This document shows positions 32,454 to 41,407 of a DNA stretch of 64,000 bases, in pieces. Origin of the DNA: CAZOKZ01 sp964580585 (GTDB taxonomy: Bacteria; Sumerlaeota; Sumerlaeia; SLMS01; JAHLLQ01); the NCBI GenBank assembly GCA_964580585.1, contig CAZOKZ010000002.1, forward strand, positions 124,001 through 188,000. Reading direction: 5' to 3'. Positions within the stretch are counted from its first letter, which is position 1. Each line of letters begins with the position of its first letter. The notes under the pieces are model-generated. The model worked only from the letters and a program-made list of their open reading frames with translations. It was not told where the DNA came from and searched no databases. The position numbers were made by a program, and so were the translations under genes.

Positions 32454-34706
32454 ATGACATCGTCCCCCCCGTTGAAATCTCCCTGGCAAATTCGCGTCGA
32501 TACCGGCGGAACATTCACCGATTGTCTCGCCGTTGACCCGACAGGAGAAACACATCGCGCCAAAGTGCTTAGCTGTAGTGCTTTACGCGGATCAATTATT
32601 GAGAAAGTTTCTCCCACGCAATGGCGCATCCGCGAAAAATGGAATGCTCCGCGCAATTTCATCAAGGGCTTCGATTTTTTCATCCTGGGAACCGAAATGG
32701 AAGGCGTCGAAGTACTTGCCTACGATCCAAGCATCGAGGTTCTGACACTCGCTCGGGAACTTACGCAAATCACGATGGGGACGGAGATCGCCTTTGAGGT
32801 GCGTTCGCCCGAAGAAGCGCCCGTTTTAGCCGCCCGCATCGTAACACGCACGCCACTCGGAACTCCCCTGCCGCCGCTGCAAATGCGTCTTGCCACCACC
32901 CGTGGCACAAACGCGCTGCTTGAACGAAAAGGCCAGCCCCCCGTACTTTTTATCACACGCGGCTTTCGCGATTTACTCGAAATCGGCACCCAACAACGTC
33001 CCGACCTGTTCGCGCTCGATATCGTCAAACCTCGTCAACTCTATGCGGAAGTCATCGAAATCGAGGAACGCCTTTGCGCCGATGGAAGCGTGCTCCGTCC
33101 CCTCGATTTGACTGCGTTGGAAGCCGATTGCGCGCGTTTGATCGATACCGGACATCGCGTGGCAGCGGTGGCGTTGATGCACAGCTACTGTAATTCGGCG
33201 CACGAAGAATCGCTCGCAGAGTTTTTACGTTCAAAAGGTTTCACACACGTTTCAACATCGTCGGATTTAGCACAAGCGATCCGATTGCTTCCACGGGCGC
33301 AAACCACCGTGGTGAACGCCTATTTGGCGCCAGTAATCGACGCGTATCTTTCCGGTGTGGAATCACAAGTCGGCGTGGATTCACTCGATCAGTTGCACGT
33401 GATGACCAGCGCTGGCGGCTTGGCAAGCCCGCGATCTTATCACCCGAAAGACAGCCTTCTCAGCGGTCCGGCAGGCGGTGTTGTCGGCGCCGCCACCGTG
33501 GCTCAACGCTCTGGTTTCACGCGCACCGTGGCGTTTGACATGGGAGGGACCAGTACCGACGTTTCACGATTCGATAACGACTATTCGTATGTCTTTGAGC
33601 ATCGTGTGGGCGACGCCTTCTTAATGGCGCCTGCGTTGGCAATTGAAACGGTGGCAGCGGGTGGCGGATCGATTTGCCGATGCGAAGGAGGACGGCTGCG
33701 CGTGGGTCCCGAGAGCGCCGGTGCCTATCCCGGTCCCGCGTGTTACGGCGCGGGCGGACCATTGACGATCACCGATGTGAACCTGCTATTGGGCCGGTTG
33801 ATCGCCACGGACTTCGAGATTCCGTTGAGTTTAAAAGCCGCTTGGGCGCAGTTGCAAAATGTCCGCGACTCCGTTCATCTGCAAACCGGTGAAACCATTG
33901 GCGACGAAGCGCTGCTCGATGGCTTTTTGCAAATCGCAAACGAACGCATGGCCGACGCAATTCGCCGTATATCCGTCAGCGATGGCTACAATCCTGCTGA
34001 ATACGCGCTGGTTTCGTTTGGAGGCGCAGGTGGACAACATGCGTGCGCGATCGCGCAATTGCTCGGTATCGCAACAATCATCGTCCCGCGCGACGCCAGT
34101 TTACTCAGCGCATTGGGCCTTGGGAATGCGGTGCTTGAACGATTTGCCGAACGACAGGTTCTCCGTCCCTTTTCTGAAATTACCCAGGAGTTGGAAACGT
34201 GGATCGACGAATTGGAAGCCGAGGCGCGACGTGCCGTCGAAGCCGAACGCATCGAGGCAAAGGAAATCGCCATTCGTCGCCGGATGGTCAATTTACGCTT
34301 CCTGGGACAGGACTCTACCGTCACAATCGATTACACACCGGGAATGCAGTTAGCGGACGCCTTTCTTCAACGATACGAAGAGTTATTTGGATATAAACCG
34401 GAACATAAAGCGATCGAACTCGAATCGATCCGCGTGGTGGCGTCGTCGCGCACCGAACCCTATGAAAAACAGGACACACCGGCTCCAACCCGCGCGCCAA
34501 TGGCTTCGACAACAACGCGAATCTGGACCGGGGGACGGTGGCGCGAAATCCCCATCTATCAACGCGATCTGTTGAAACCGGGTTCGACCGACAATGGCCC
34601 AGCGTTGATCGTCGATCGCCATACCTCGGTGCTCATCGAACCAGAATGGACTTTCCAATTCGATCCCGCCGAGAATTTGATTCTAACGATGAGGACATCG
34701 CCATGA
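32454..34706 (+). CDS. hyuA: Hydantoinase A / 5-oxoprolinase-like ATP-dependent subunit, 750 aa
   Basis: The HyuA N-terminal domain begins IRVDTGGTFTDCLAVDP, the acetate-kinase-fold phosphate motif. The main Hydantoinase_A domain follows, with ATTRGTNALLERKG, GFRDLLEIGTQQRPDL, HVMTSAGG, SGPAGGVVGA, FDMGGTSTDVSRF and YGAGGPLTITDVN. The C-terminal part has RFLGQDSTVTIDY and FGYKPEHKAIELES. Such subunits activate cyclic amides (N-methylhydantoin, 5-oxoproline) or ketones with ATP for opening by the B subunit. The exact substrate is unknown. The gene overlaps hyuB by ATGA and carries three motif copies, two exact (32777, 33093) and one with a mismatch (34161). Confidence 0.93.
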   Translation: MTSSPPLKSPWQIRVDTGGTFTDCLAVDPTGETHRAKVLSCSALRGSIIEKVSPTQWRIREKWNAPRNFIKGFDFFILGTEMEGVEVLAYDPSIEVLTLARELTQITMGTEIAFEVRSPEEAPVLAARIVTRTPLGTPLPPLQMRLATTRGTNALLERKGQPPVLFITRGFRDLLEIGTQQRPDLFALDIVKPRQLYAEVIEIEERLCADGSVLRPLDLTALEADCARLIDTGHRVAAVALMHSYCNSAHEESLAEFLRSKGFTHVSTSSDLAQAIRLLPRAQTTVVNAYLAPVIDAYLSGVESQVGVDSLDQLHVMTSAGGLASPRSYHPKDSLLSGPAGGVVGAATVAQRSGFTRTVAFDMGGTSTDVSRFDNDYSYVFEHRVGDAFLMAPALAIETVAAGGGSICRCEGGRLRVGPESAGAYPGPACYGAGGPLTITDVNLLLGRLIATDFEIPLSLKAAWAQLQNVRDSVHLQTGETIGDEALLDGFLQIANERMADAIRRISVSDGYNPAEYALVSFGGAGGQHACAIAQLLGIATIIVPRDASLLSALGLGNAVLERFAERQVLRPFSEITQELETWIDELEAEARRAVEAERIEAKEIAIRRRMVNLRFLGQDSTVTIDYTPGMQLADAFLQRYEELFGYKPEHKAIELESIRVVASSRTEPYEKQDTPAPTRAPMASTTTRIWTGGRWREIPIYQRDLLKPGSTDNGPALIVDRHTSVLIEPEWTFQFDPAENLILTMRTSP

Positions 34707-36023
34707 CTCTCCGTCCCCAATCCGTTCAGATCGAACTCTTCACGAATCGTTTTCGCGCCATCGTTGGCGAGATGGGCGAGATGTTGCGCCGCACATCGAT
34801 ATCCACCAACGTAAAAGAACGCCTCGATTATTCGTGCGGCTTGCTCGACGCACAAGGCGACCTCGTCGTCAACGCGCCGCATATTCCCGTGCATTTAGGT
34901 GCGATGGCGCTTTGCGTCCAACGGCTACGCGAAACAATTGAGATGAAACCCGGGGATGTTGTCGTGACAAATCATCCGGCATTTGGCGGATCGCATTTGC
35001 CCGATGTCACCGTTGTCACCCCTGTGTTTTTCGAAAGCGTGTTGCTGGGTTATGTTGCCAGCCGTGCGCATCACGCGGAAATCGGTGGCACGCGCCCAGG
35101 TTCAATGCCACCGGATGCCACGCGTCTCGCAGAGGAAGGCGTGATTATTCCACCAATGTATTTGGTTCGCGCCGACGGTTCGCGCTGGGAAGCGTTGGAG
35201 GAATTATTACGCAATAACGCCCATCCCACGCGGTGCATCGATGACAATTTAGCGGATTTACGCGCTGCCGTTGCCGCCAATCATCTAGGAGCCAAATTGC
35301 TCTCTAACCTGGCGAATCAATTCGGCATCGCCGTGGTTGCTGGACATATGGGCGCTTTGACGGCATTGGCCGAAGAACAAATGCGTGGCGTTCTGGCACG
35401 TATGGGAAAGGGCATTTTTGAAGCCACCGAGACGCTGGACGACGGTACACCTCTTGCCGTTCGCCTTGAACTCAAAGGCGACGGAAGCGCCGTGGTGGAT
35501 TTCACCGGCAGCGGCGATGTTCATCCTGGAAATTTGAACGCCGGGCCGGCGATTGTGCATGCAGCAGTGCTCTACGTCATGCGATTGCTGGCAAACGAAG
35601 AGCGCCCTCCCCTGCCGCTCAACGGAGGATTACTCCGTCCCCTGACGCTCGTCATTCCCAGTCCTTCAATTTTGAATCCCGCCGCCCCCGCCGATGAATA
35701 TCCCGCCGTCGTAGGTGGCAACATCGAAACCAGCCAACGCCTGGTAGGAACGTTGATCAAGGCCCTTGGAATTGCAGCGTCCAGTCAAGGCACCATGAAC
35801 AACGTACTGTTTGGCAACACACGTTACGGTTATTATGAAACCGTTTGCGGCGGTTCAGGTGCTTCCGCCCATGCTCCCGGCGCCAGCGCCGTCCATACGC
35901 ATATGACCAACACACGCATTACCGACCCGGAAGTAATCGAACACCGTTACCCGATTCGCATCGAAGAGTTTTCCATTCGTAAAAATTCCGGTGGGGACGG
36001 AGAACATCGCGGAGGGGACGGAG
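32777..36023. repeat. Second cluster of GGGGACGGAG/CTCCGTCCCC motifs in hyuAB
   Basis: Exact copies begin at 32777, 35993 and 36014 (GGGGACGGAG) and at 33093, 34709 and 35633 (CTCCGTCCCC). A one-mismatch copy is at 34161 and a partial one near 34527. They encode MGTEI, GGDGEH, GGDGVV, VLRPL, TLRPQ, LLRPL and VLRPF. Two copies 21 bases apart in hyuB give the repeated GGDG. Orientation is mixed, which argues against a strand-biased signal such as Chi or KOPS. Confidence 0.75.
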
Positions 36024-36265
36024 TCGTGCGCACGATGCGTTTTCTCGAACCAATGAGCCTTTCCGTGCTGACACAACATCGCGCGCACGGTCCTTTCGGG
36101 ATGAAAGGCGGCGCGTCCGGCCAGCCGGGCGAGCAAATCCTCGTACGAGCCAACGGCGAACAACAACCTTTGAAACCCAGCGATGCGTGCGAAGTCGAAC
36201 CCGGCGACCAGTTGATCCTGAAAACACCGGGCGGCGGTGGATTTGGGACTCCGATAGCGGACTGA
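34703..36265 (+). CDS. hyuB: Hydantoinase B / 5-oxoprolinase-like subunit, 520 aa
   Basis: The family opening VQIELFTNRFRAIVGEMGEML leads to RRTSISTNVKERLDYSCGLLD. HIPVHLGAMALCVQ, GDVVVTNHPAFGGSHLPDVT, SRAHHAEIGGTRPGSMPP and GNIETSQRLV are diagnostic, with GTMNNVLFGN, YETVCGGSGA, TNTRITDPEVIEHRYPI and KTPGGGGFGTP at the end. With HyuA it forms the hydrolase that opens cyclic imides in an ATP-dependent step. The start at 34703 is fixed by the four-base overlap with hyuA and the family N-terminus. No transporter or partner enzyme is adjacent. Confidence 0.94.
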   Translation: MTLRPQSVQIELFTNRFRAIVGEMGEMLRRTSISTNVKERLDYSCGLLDAQGDLVVNAPHIPVHLGAMALCVQRLRETIEMKPGDVVVTNHPAFGGSHLPDVTVVTPVFFESVLLGYVASRAHHAEIGGTRPGSMPPDATRLAEEGVIIPPMYLVRADGSRWEALEELLRNNAHPTRCIDDNLADLRAAVAANHLGAKLLSNLANQFGIAVVAGHMGALTALAEEQMRGVLARMGKGIFEATETLDDGTPLAVRLELKGDGSAVVDFTGSGDVHPGNLNAGPAIVHAAVLYVMRLLANEERPPLPLNGGLLRPLTLVIPSPSILNPAAPADEYPAVVGGNIETSQRLVGTLIKALGIAASSQGTMNNVLFGNTRYGYYETVCGGSGASAHAPGASAVHTHMTNTRITDPEVIEHRYPIRIEEFSIRKNSGGDGEHRGGDGVVRTMRFLEPMSLSVLTQHRAHGPFGMKGGASGQPGEQILVRANGEQQPLKPSDACEVEPGDQLILKTPGGGGFGTPIAD

Positions 36266-36269
36266 TTAC

Positions 36270-36302
36270 AAAACCGCCCTCGATATGAGCGAGGGCGGTT
36301 TT
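36270..36302. terminator. Bidirectional terminator between hyuB and the Wzc-like gene
   Basis: AAAACCGCCCTCG (36270-36282) pairs with CGAGGGCGGTTTT (36290-36302), a 13-base stem including A/T ends. It serves hyuB on the plus strand and the Wzc-like gene, which ends at 36308, on the minus strand. Confidence 0.92.
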
Positions 36303-36307
36303 GTTGA

Positions 36308-38689
36308 CTAATCTTTAGTGCCGACTTTTTCTTCCGACGGCGCGTCAGCCTGTTTCGCTGTCTTCCGTGGCAACCGATTTTCGCCGCTATCGGGCTTGCT
36401 GCGGTCGTAACGTCCGCGGCCTTTGCGTACGTAACTATACCCGGATGATTTATAATAACCGTAATAGCCCTTGCTGGATTTTCCACTCACCTGGTTGTTG
36501 AAAATAATGCCCAGCACGCGAATTTTCATCGTGTTCAGCGTCATCACCGTGCGACGGAACAGGTCCATTCGCGTACGCCCCAAACTGGCAAGCAAGCAAA
36601 TGCCGTCTGTCTTGTTCGCCAAAACAAACGAGTCCGACATGCCATGCAACGGTGCCGTATCCAGGATAATGTGCTTATACTGTTTCCGCAGCTCGGTCAA
36701 CATATCGAGCATATCTTCGCTTTCGAGCAGTTCGACCGGGTTCGGCGATTGCGGCCCTGCTGGCATTACATCGAGATTCTCAACACCCGACGCAACAATC
36801 ACGTCTTCGGTTTTCACCTGACCGGTCAAGACATCCGACAAACCGGGGCGACGCGAAATATCGAAAATCCGGTGAAGATTCGGAAGCTTTAAGTCCGCAT
36901 CGATCAGAAGCGTTTTTTCTCCCAAACCTGCAAAAGATATCGCAAGGTTTGCCGAAGCAGTGGACTTGCCTTCCGAGGGAAAACAGCTCGTGATCATGAC
37001 CACTTGAGGGCTCTTGCCCGCCGTCGAGTACTGCAACGACGTTCGCAGCAAACGGAACGATTCCGCTTCGGTGGAATACGGATCAAAATCGCTGACCAAC
37101 TTCACGGGGCCTTTCTTGCGCCCCGAAAACGGTACCTTGAACGTGCTACCCATATAGGGAAGGATTCCAAGATTTGGCAGCCCTGTTTGCGCTTCCACAA
37201 TGCGCGGATCGTGCATCGAGCGATCGAGCCAATTGAGTGCGATGGCAATGAAACAACCGAGCAGGAATCCAAACATTCCGTGTCCCAACAATTGACGGCC
37301 CACGCGCGGCTCCGCTGGAATGCTGGGCGGATAGGCATAGCTGTGAATCGTCACGTTGTCCGATTCGACTTCCGACGCCACGTTGATTTCATTGAAACGT
37401 GCCAGCAACGCATCGTAAAATTCCTTCTGCGCCGCCACGTTGCGTTCGTACACACGATACTCGATCATTTTTTCCTGAATCGCGTTGACTTTCGTTTCCT
37501 GCTCTTTACGCCGTTCGTCCAATGCGTCGAGTTTACTCTGGATGAGTTCTTTCTTCCCGCGAATTTTCTGATCGAAAGTCTGAATGTGTATGCCGATCTG
37601 GCTCTCCAACGCTGCGATTTCACGATCCAACCGCTGAAGTTCCGGGTTGCTCGGACGGTTTTCGGCAACCTGAGAAGCACGTTGCAATTTTAGCTGATTC
37701 AGTTTTTCCTGGTAGTTATTATACACTGGATCTTCGGTAAACAACAGCATTCGCACTTCTTCCGACGCCATGCTTTCGTCCATCGCGTTGGTCAATGTCA
37801 TTTCATTGCGCAATGTTTCGATCTGCTGACGCAGATCACGAATCGTTTCGATGGCAATCGAAGACTCCAGCTCCAAAACACGCAAATCGGACTCACCGCT
37901 GAAGTCGTACAATTCGCGTTCGGCCTCGGAAAGCATCCGTTTTGCGTCTTTAACCTGAACATCGAAAAATTCGCGCGCCAGTTCGTAGGTACTCGTTTTG
38001 TTTCGACTCAGAGAACGACGATATTGCTCCGCGTATTCATTGGCAATATCGGCAGCTTTGTTCGGATTGGGGCTGCGAACGGTGATGTGAATCAATTTGG
38101 TATCGAGTAATTGCGACACCGATACGCGCGACCGCATGCTGTTGATACGGTTTCGTTCGTTTAGTTTTTCCTGCGGAATTGCGATCGTTTTATACGGTAC
38201 CAGCTTGTTCCGTAAATCCTGCTTAGCCTGCTTATACCAATCTTTCAACTTATCCAGAGGTGTCTGGCTGGTCGTAACCGCCTGAGATACCGACACGGGT
38301 TCTTCACCAAGTGCGTCAATGACGGCCTGGGTAATCGACGGGCCTTTGATAATTTCGATCTGTGTTTTAATTTCATCGACCGCATTGACTGGTCGGCCGA
38401 TTTCTCCAAAGTCCACCAACCGTGTCGAACTGGGTTCGTATTTGATGGTCGCCCGCGCCACGTAAATGGGTGTCATTTTCCGCAGTTGCATTGCCGCCGC
38501 TGCGACAAATATAATAATGAAGAACAACACCAGATATTTGCGTGCAAAGATAATCTTTGCATAGCGAACGATTTCGTTTTCGCTTTCAGCCTCTTCATCC
38601 ATCATCACATTCGATGGATGAATCTGTTCCGAATCCAACTCGTTGTTGGATGCCAACTCTGGCAATCCGTTGGGTGATTCACTACTCAC
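36308..38689 (-). CDS. Wzc-like polysaccharide co-polymerase and tyrosine autokinase, 793 aa
   Basis: Two membrane spans (about 49-66 and 468-487) enclose a periplasmic Wzz-type domain with long coiled coils (roughly 235-430). The cytoplasmic BY-kinase domain has Walker A SCFPSEGKST (568-577), Walker A' LLIDADLKLP (594-603), Walker B HIILDTAPL and a C-terminal Tyr cluster (GYYGYYKSSGYSYV) for autophosphorylation. Wzc proteins set chain length and drive export of capsule or exopolysaccharide with a Wza partner, and the Wza-like gene lies directly upstream in transcription order. The start is GTG 38689, with AAGGAA eleven bases ahead. Confidence 0.95.
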   Translation of the reverse strand: MSSESPNGLPELASNNELDSEQIHPSNVMMDEEAESENEIVRYAKIIFARKYLVLFFIIIFVAAAAMQLRKMTPIYVARATIKYEPSSTRLVDFGEIGRPVNAVDEIKTQIEIIKGPSITQAVIDALGEEPVSVSQAVTTSQTPLDKLKDWYKQAKQDLRNKLVPYKTIAIPQEKLNERNRINSMRSRVSVSQLLDTKLIHITVRSPNPNKAADIANEYAEQYRRSLSRNKTSTYELAREFFDVQVKDAKRMLSEAERELYDFSGESDLRVLELESSIAIETIRDLRQQIETLRNEMTLTNAMDESMASEEVRMLLFTEDPVYNNYQEKLNQLKLQRASQVAENRPSNPELQRLDREIAALESQIGIHIQTFDQKIRGKKELIQSKLDALDERRKEQETKVNAIQEKMIEYRVYERNVAAQKEFYDALLARFNEINVASEVESDNVTIHSYAYPPSIPAEPRVGRQLLGHGMFGFLLGCFIAIALNWLDRSMHDPRIVEAQTGLPNLGILPYMGSTFKVPFSGRKKGPVKLVSDFDPYSTEAESFRLLRTSLQYSTAGKSPQVVMITSCFPSEGKSTASANLAISFAGLGEKTLLIDADLKLPNLHRIFDISRRPGLSDVLTGQVKTEDVIVASGVENLDVMPAGPQSPNPVELLESEDMLDMLTELRKQYKHIILDTAPLHGMSDSFVLANKTDGICLLASLGRTRMDLFRRTVMTLNTMKIRVLGIIFNNQVSGKSSKGYYGYYKSSGYSYVRKGRGRYDRSKPDSGENRLPRKTAKQADAPSEEKVGTKD

Positions 38690-38760
38690 AGTTAATCGTA
38701 TTCCTTATTCACAAAAAGTAAGAGAGCGCGTTGCAGCGCTCCCGTCATAGGGTTGGGCGA

Positions 38761-39876
38761 TTACGGTCCCACTGGGTTATAGGTTGCGTTGGCGCCTGCA
38801 CGAATCGAACCCGAGAACATATTACCGATCGTTTCGCCAATCGCCCTTGGTATATTGACATAAACAAAAATCTGATCGCCATCTTGAATGGTAAAATCGC
38901 GAGACTCACGGGCGAAAATTTCGCGGGCATTGATGAAATACGATGCAAGCTGCCCATCCTCATAGGTGCGAACGATTTCTACTGTGGAATCCGCCGAGAA
39001 GCGAAGTCCACCGCGTTCCACCAACACCTGTGTTAAGGTCGAAACACTTGGACCAAGGAAAGCCACGCCCGGAGAGTTTACACGTCCCTGGACCATCACT
39101 GTTCCTGCGGGCGGTATATAAATAATGTCATTTTGAACCAACGGCACGTTGTAGGCTAACACGCCGTTGAAAATAAACTCGTCAATCGGGATCACGATTT
39201 CATCGCGCGGAATTACCTGACCATCGTCGCTGGTAATGAGCTTAATCATCTCGTCCAGCGACATCGTCGCCCGTTGCTCACCCGTAATTCTCTCACGGTA
39301 AATTTTCATATAGCGTCCAGGCGCCAATCCACCACCTCGACCGCCGGTGCTCAGACCACCTGCCTTAAAGAGGGCATCCAGGGCTGTATCGCCAAACTCG
39401 AAGTTATACTTACCCGCCGATACCACGGAACCGAGCACAGCGATTTTGTTTCGGTTGAAGAATTTCACCAATACAATTGGCTGGGGATCGACAATATAGT
39501 CGCTGTAGGCAATTTTCAGGTCGTCTTGAAGTTCGGACACCGTTTTCCCGTGCACGCGTATTGCGCCGATCAACGGCAGGGAAATCAACGGGTTATCCGT
39601 CAGAATAAACTCCGTCCCTCCATCGGCTTGGTTGCCGGGAATCACGTCCGGACGCCCGATCAATTGCAGACTGATAATATCGCCTGGTCCAAGATAGTAA
39701 TCCAGGTTCTGCACTAGTTGAATTTCCGGCGAATTAATCAGCTCACGCAAACGATCGGTATCGATACGCGTGGATAGTTCCAACGGCGGGCCAGCAATGA
39801 TCTTTGGCTTTTTCGCACATCCCGTGTTCAGGAACATCGCGATCAGAATCAGAATCAGAACACTTATTTGTTTCAT
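38761..39876 (-). CDS. Wza-like polysaccharide export lipoprotein (Poly_export and SLBB domains), 371 aa
   Basis: A lipoprotein signal (ISVLILILIAMFLNTGC, lipobox NTGC) leads to the Poly_export domain with YYLGPGDIISLQLIGRPDV, SLPLIGAIRVHGKTVSEL and YIVDPQPIVLVKFF. Two or more SLBB domains follow (KIAVLGSVVSAGKYNFEFGD, VMVQGRVNSPGVAFLGPS). It would form the outer-membrane channel for polysaccharide and contact the Wzc-like protein. The usual C-terminal Wza helix is not obvious; the end (NMFSGSIRAGANATYNPVG) is glycine-rich. It sits 71 bases upstream of the Wzc-like gene in the same operon. Confidence 0.93.
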   Translation of the reverse strand: MKQISVLILILIAMFLNTGCAKKPKIIAGPPLELSTRIDTDRLRELINSPEIQLVQNLDYYLGPGDIISLQLIGRPDVIPGNQADGGTEFILTDNPLISLPLIGAIRVHGKTVSELQDDLKIAYSDYIVDPQPIVLVKFFNRNKIAVLGSVVSAGKYNFEFGDTALDALFKAGGLSTGGRGGGLAPGRYMKIYRERITGEQRATMSLDEMIKLITSDDGQVIPRDEIVIPIDEFIFNGVLAYNVPLVQNDIIYIPPAGTVMVQGRVNSPGVAFLGPSVSTLTQVLVERGGLRFSADSTVEIVRTYEDGQLASYFINAREIFARESRDFTIQDGDQIFVYVNIPRAIGETIGNMFSGSIRAGANATYNPVGP

Positions 39877-39934
39877 GCGTTGGGTACTTTCTTCATCGAG
39901 AATGGACCTGTCCGTCCGTTTTCGGGTTAGTTCG

Positions 39935-41407
39935 TTAACGCTTTTTCACCGTCATGGAAGTGATAAAAAGCGGTCCGGGAGTCAAAGCTAATGCCAGCAA
40001 AATCAAAAATGTAAACCCAACCAAGGGAATACGCAGATGGAAATCAGTCAGAGCATGTAACAAGACGATCAGCACACCTGCCGTAACGGCCCGATGCAAC
40101 ATCCGGTCATTCCACTCAAATGCACGGCGGCTGCGGCCAACTCCGATCGCCCAGGACCGGAGGAGGATGCCTAGTACAAGAACAGCCGTCAAGCCGACAG
40201 GTAGCCCCAACTCGGAGAAGATTTGCACCCAGTCGTTATGCGACCAGATGGAAGCTTTCACGGTGGCGGCGCGCTCGAACCGGGTAATGGCCTGTTCCGT
40301 GCCTGCCGGACCCAGCCCGATCCAGGGCGATTCCGCCAGACCTTCGAGCGTTGCGCGCGACATTTCCAGGCGATTGTCCTTGAACCACTCGACCGTATTC
40401 CACCCACGCGCTTCAATGCCTTCGCCCAAGTCCGCGGAATGGAAAAACGCCGCAAGGCTCCCCAGCACAACGACTCCAAGAACCGCACCAATCACAATGC
40501 GGTGGAGCGGGAGTTTTTCCCCTTCGTGCTCGAAAAGTTCACGCCGCATCCCCCATAATTCATAAATGACCCAACCCAACGTTACCCCCCCACCAAAAAT
40601 CAACGACCCGCGCGAGAAACTTGCCAGCCATCCCACGATCACCAAAGCGCCCAAGGCGACCATCATCAGCATCGGATTGGAGCCGCCAGCGAGGCTGGCG
40701 CGAAAGAGTGGAGACGAACGACTCCATTGAAACATCCCGGAAATGAACAGCGGAAACGCCATCGCAATCAGCGTGGCATGATGATTCGGATTATACACAG
40801 CCCCATAAGCCCGGCCAGCGGACCCCATCACCACGTTCAATAATCCCAGTAACCCTTCCAAAACGGAAACCGCGCAAACAGCAACCATCAACCGGATGCA
40901 AAACGACCGTCGATGCGCCAGAAGAACAACGCCAGAAAAAAAACAGTAAGCGGCAATCAATTGATTCCAGGAAAACCATCCGCGCGCGGGTGAATGCGCA
41001 AGAGGGATGCGTTCAGGAAGATCGAGACCTGAAGCTTTCATGTTCTCCAACGTCGCATTCCACACAGGCGATACCGAGACCACAAAATCCGACGGCAACG
41101 GAATCAGTTGCACGCCAAACGCCAGGATTGGAATCGCCATCAAAACCATCGCCCACCGTGCCGACCGCATTCCCGGATGACTCCATCGCCCCAGCGGCAA
41201 CCCCACCAGCCCCCACATCCCTAACAAGGCGCAGAGAAACCACGCGATGCTCTGGATTGAATAATGAACGATGTATCCCCGGGTCAAAAAACCGCCGATA
41301 AGAAGCACGAAAACAATGAACTCTGCCAAATGATCGCCGATTCGCGCCCATTTGGGCAACGTGCGTGGATAATCCATCGGGTCCGGCATCGTCTCTCCGT
41401 TACTCAT
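39935..41407 (-). CDS. O-antigen ligase/polymerase-like membrane protein (Wzy_C family), 490 aa
   Basis: About eleven to twelve membrane spans with the Wzy_C region: NPNHHATLIAMAFPLF, SFSRGSLIFGGGVTLGW, and a large periplasmic loop (about 310-400) with SPWIGLGPAGTEQAI and WSHNDWVQIFSELGLPVG. The latter is the classic 'HN-xx-L...ElG-pG' pattern of O-antigen ligases and exopolysaccharide polymerases. It would polymerise or transfer lipid-linked glycan at the periplasmic face. The start at 41407 has a perfect GAGGAG seven bases ahead, lying inside the end of the upstream gene (eight-base overlap). Confidence 0.9.
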   Translation of the reverse strand: MSNGETMPDPMDYPRTLPKWARIGDHLAEFIVFVLLIGGFLTRGYIVHYSIQSIAWFLCALLGMWGLVGLPLGRWSHPGMRSARWAMVLMAIPILAFGVQLIPLPSDFVVSVSPVWNATLENMKASGLDLPERIPLAHSPARGWFSWNQLIAAYCFFSGVVLLAHRRSFCIRLMVAVCAVSVLEGLLGLLNVVMGSAGRAYGAVYNPNHHATLIAMAFPLFISGMFQWSRSSPLFRASLAGGSNPMLMMVALGALVIVGWLASFSRGSLIFGGGVTLGWVIYELWGMRRELFEHEGEKLPLHRIVIGAVLGVVVLGSLAAFFHSADLGEGIEARGWNTVEWFKDNRLEMSRATLEGLAESPWIGLGPAGTEQAITRFERAATVKASIWSHNDWVQIFSELGLPVGLTAVLVLGILLRSWAIGVGRSRRAFEWNDRMLHRAVTAGVLIVLLHALTDFHLRIPLVGFTFLILLALALTPGPLFITSMTVKKR

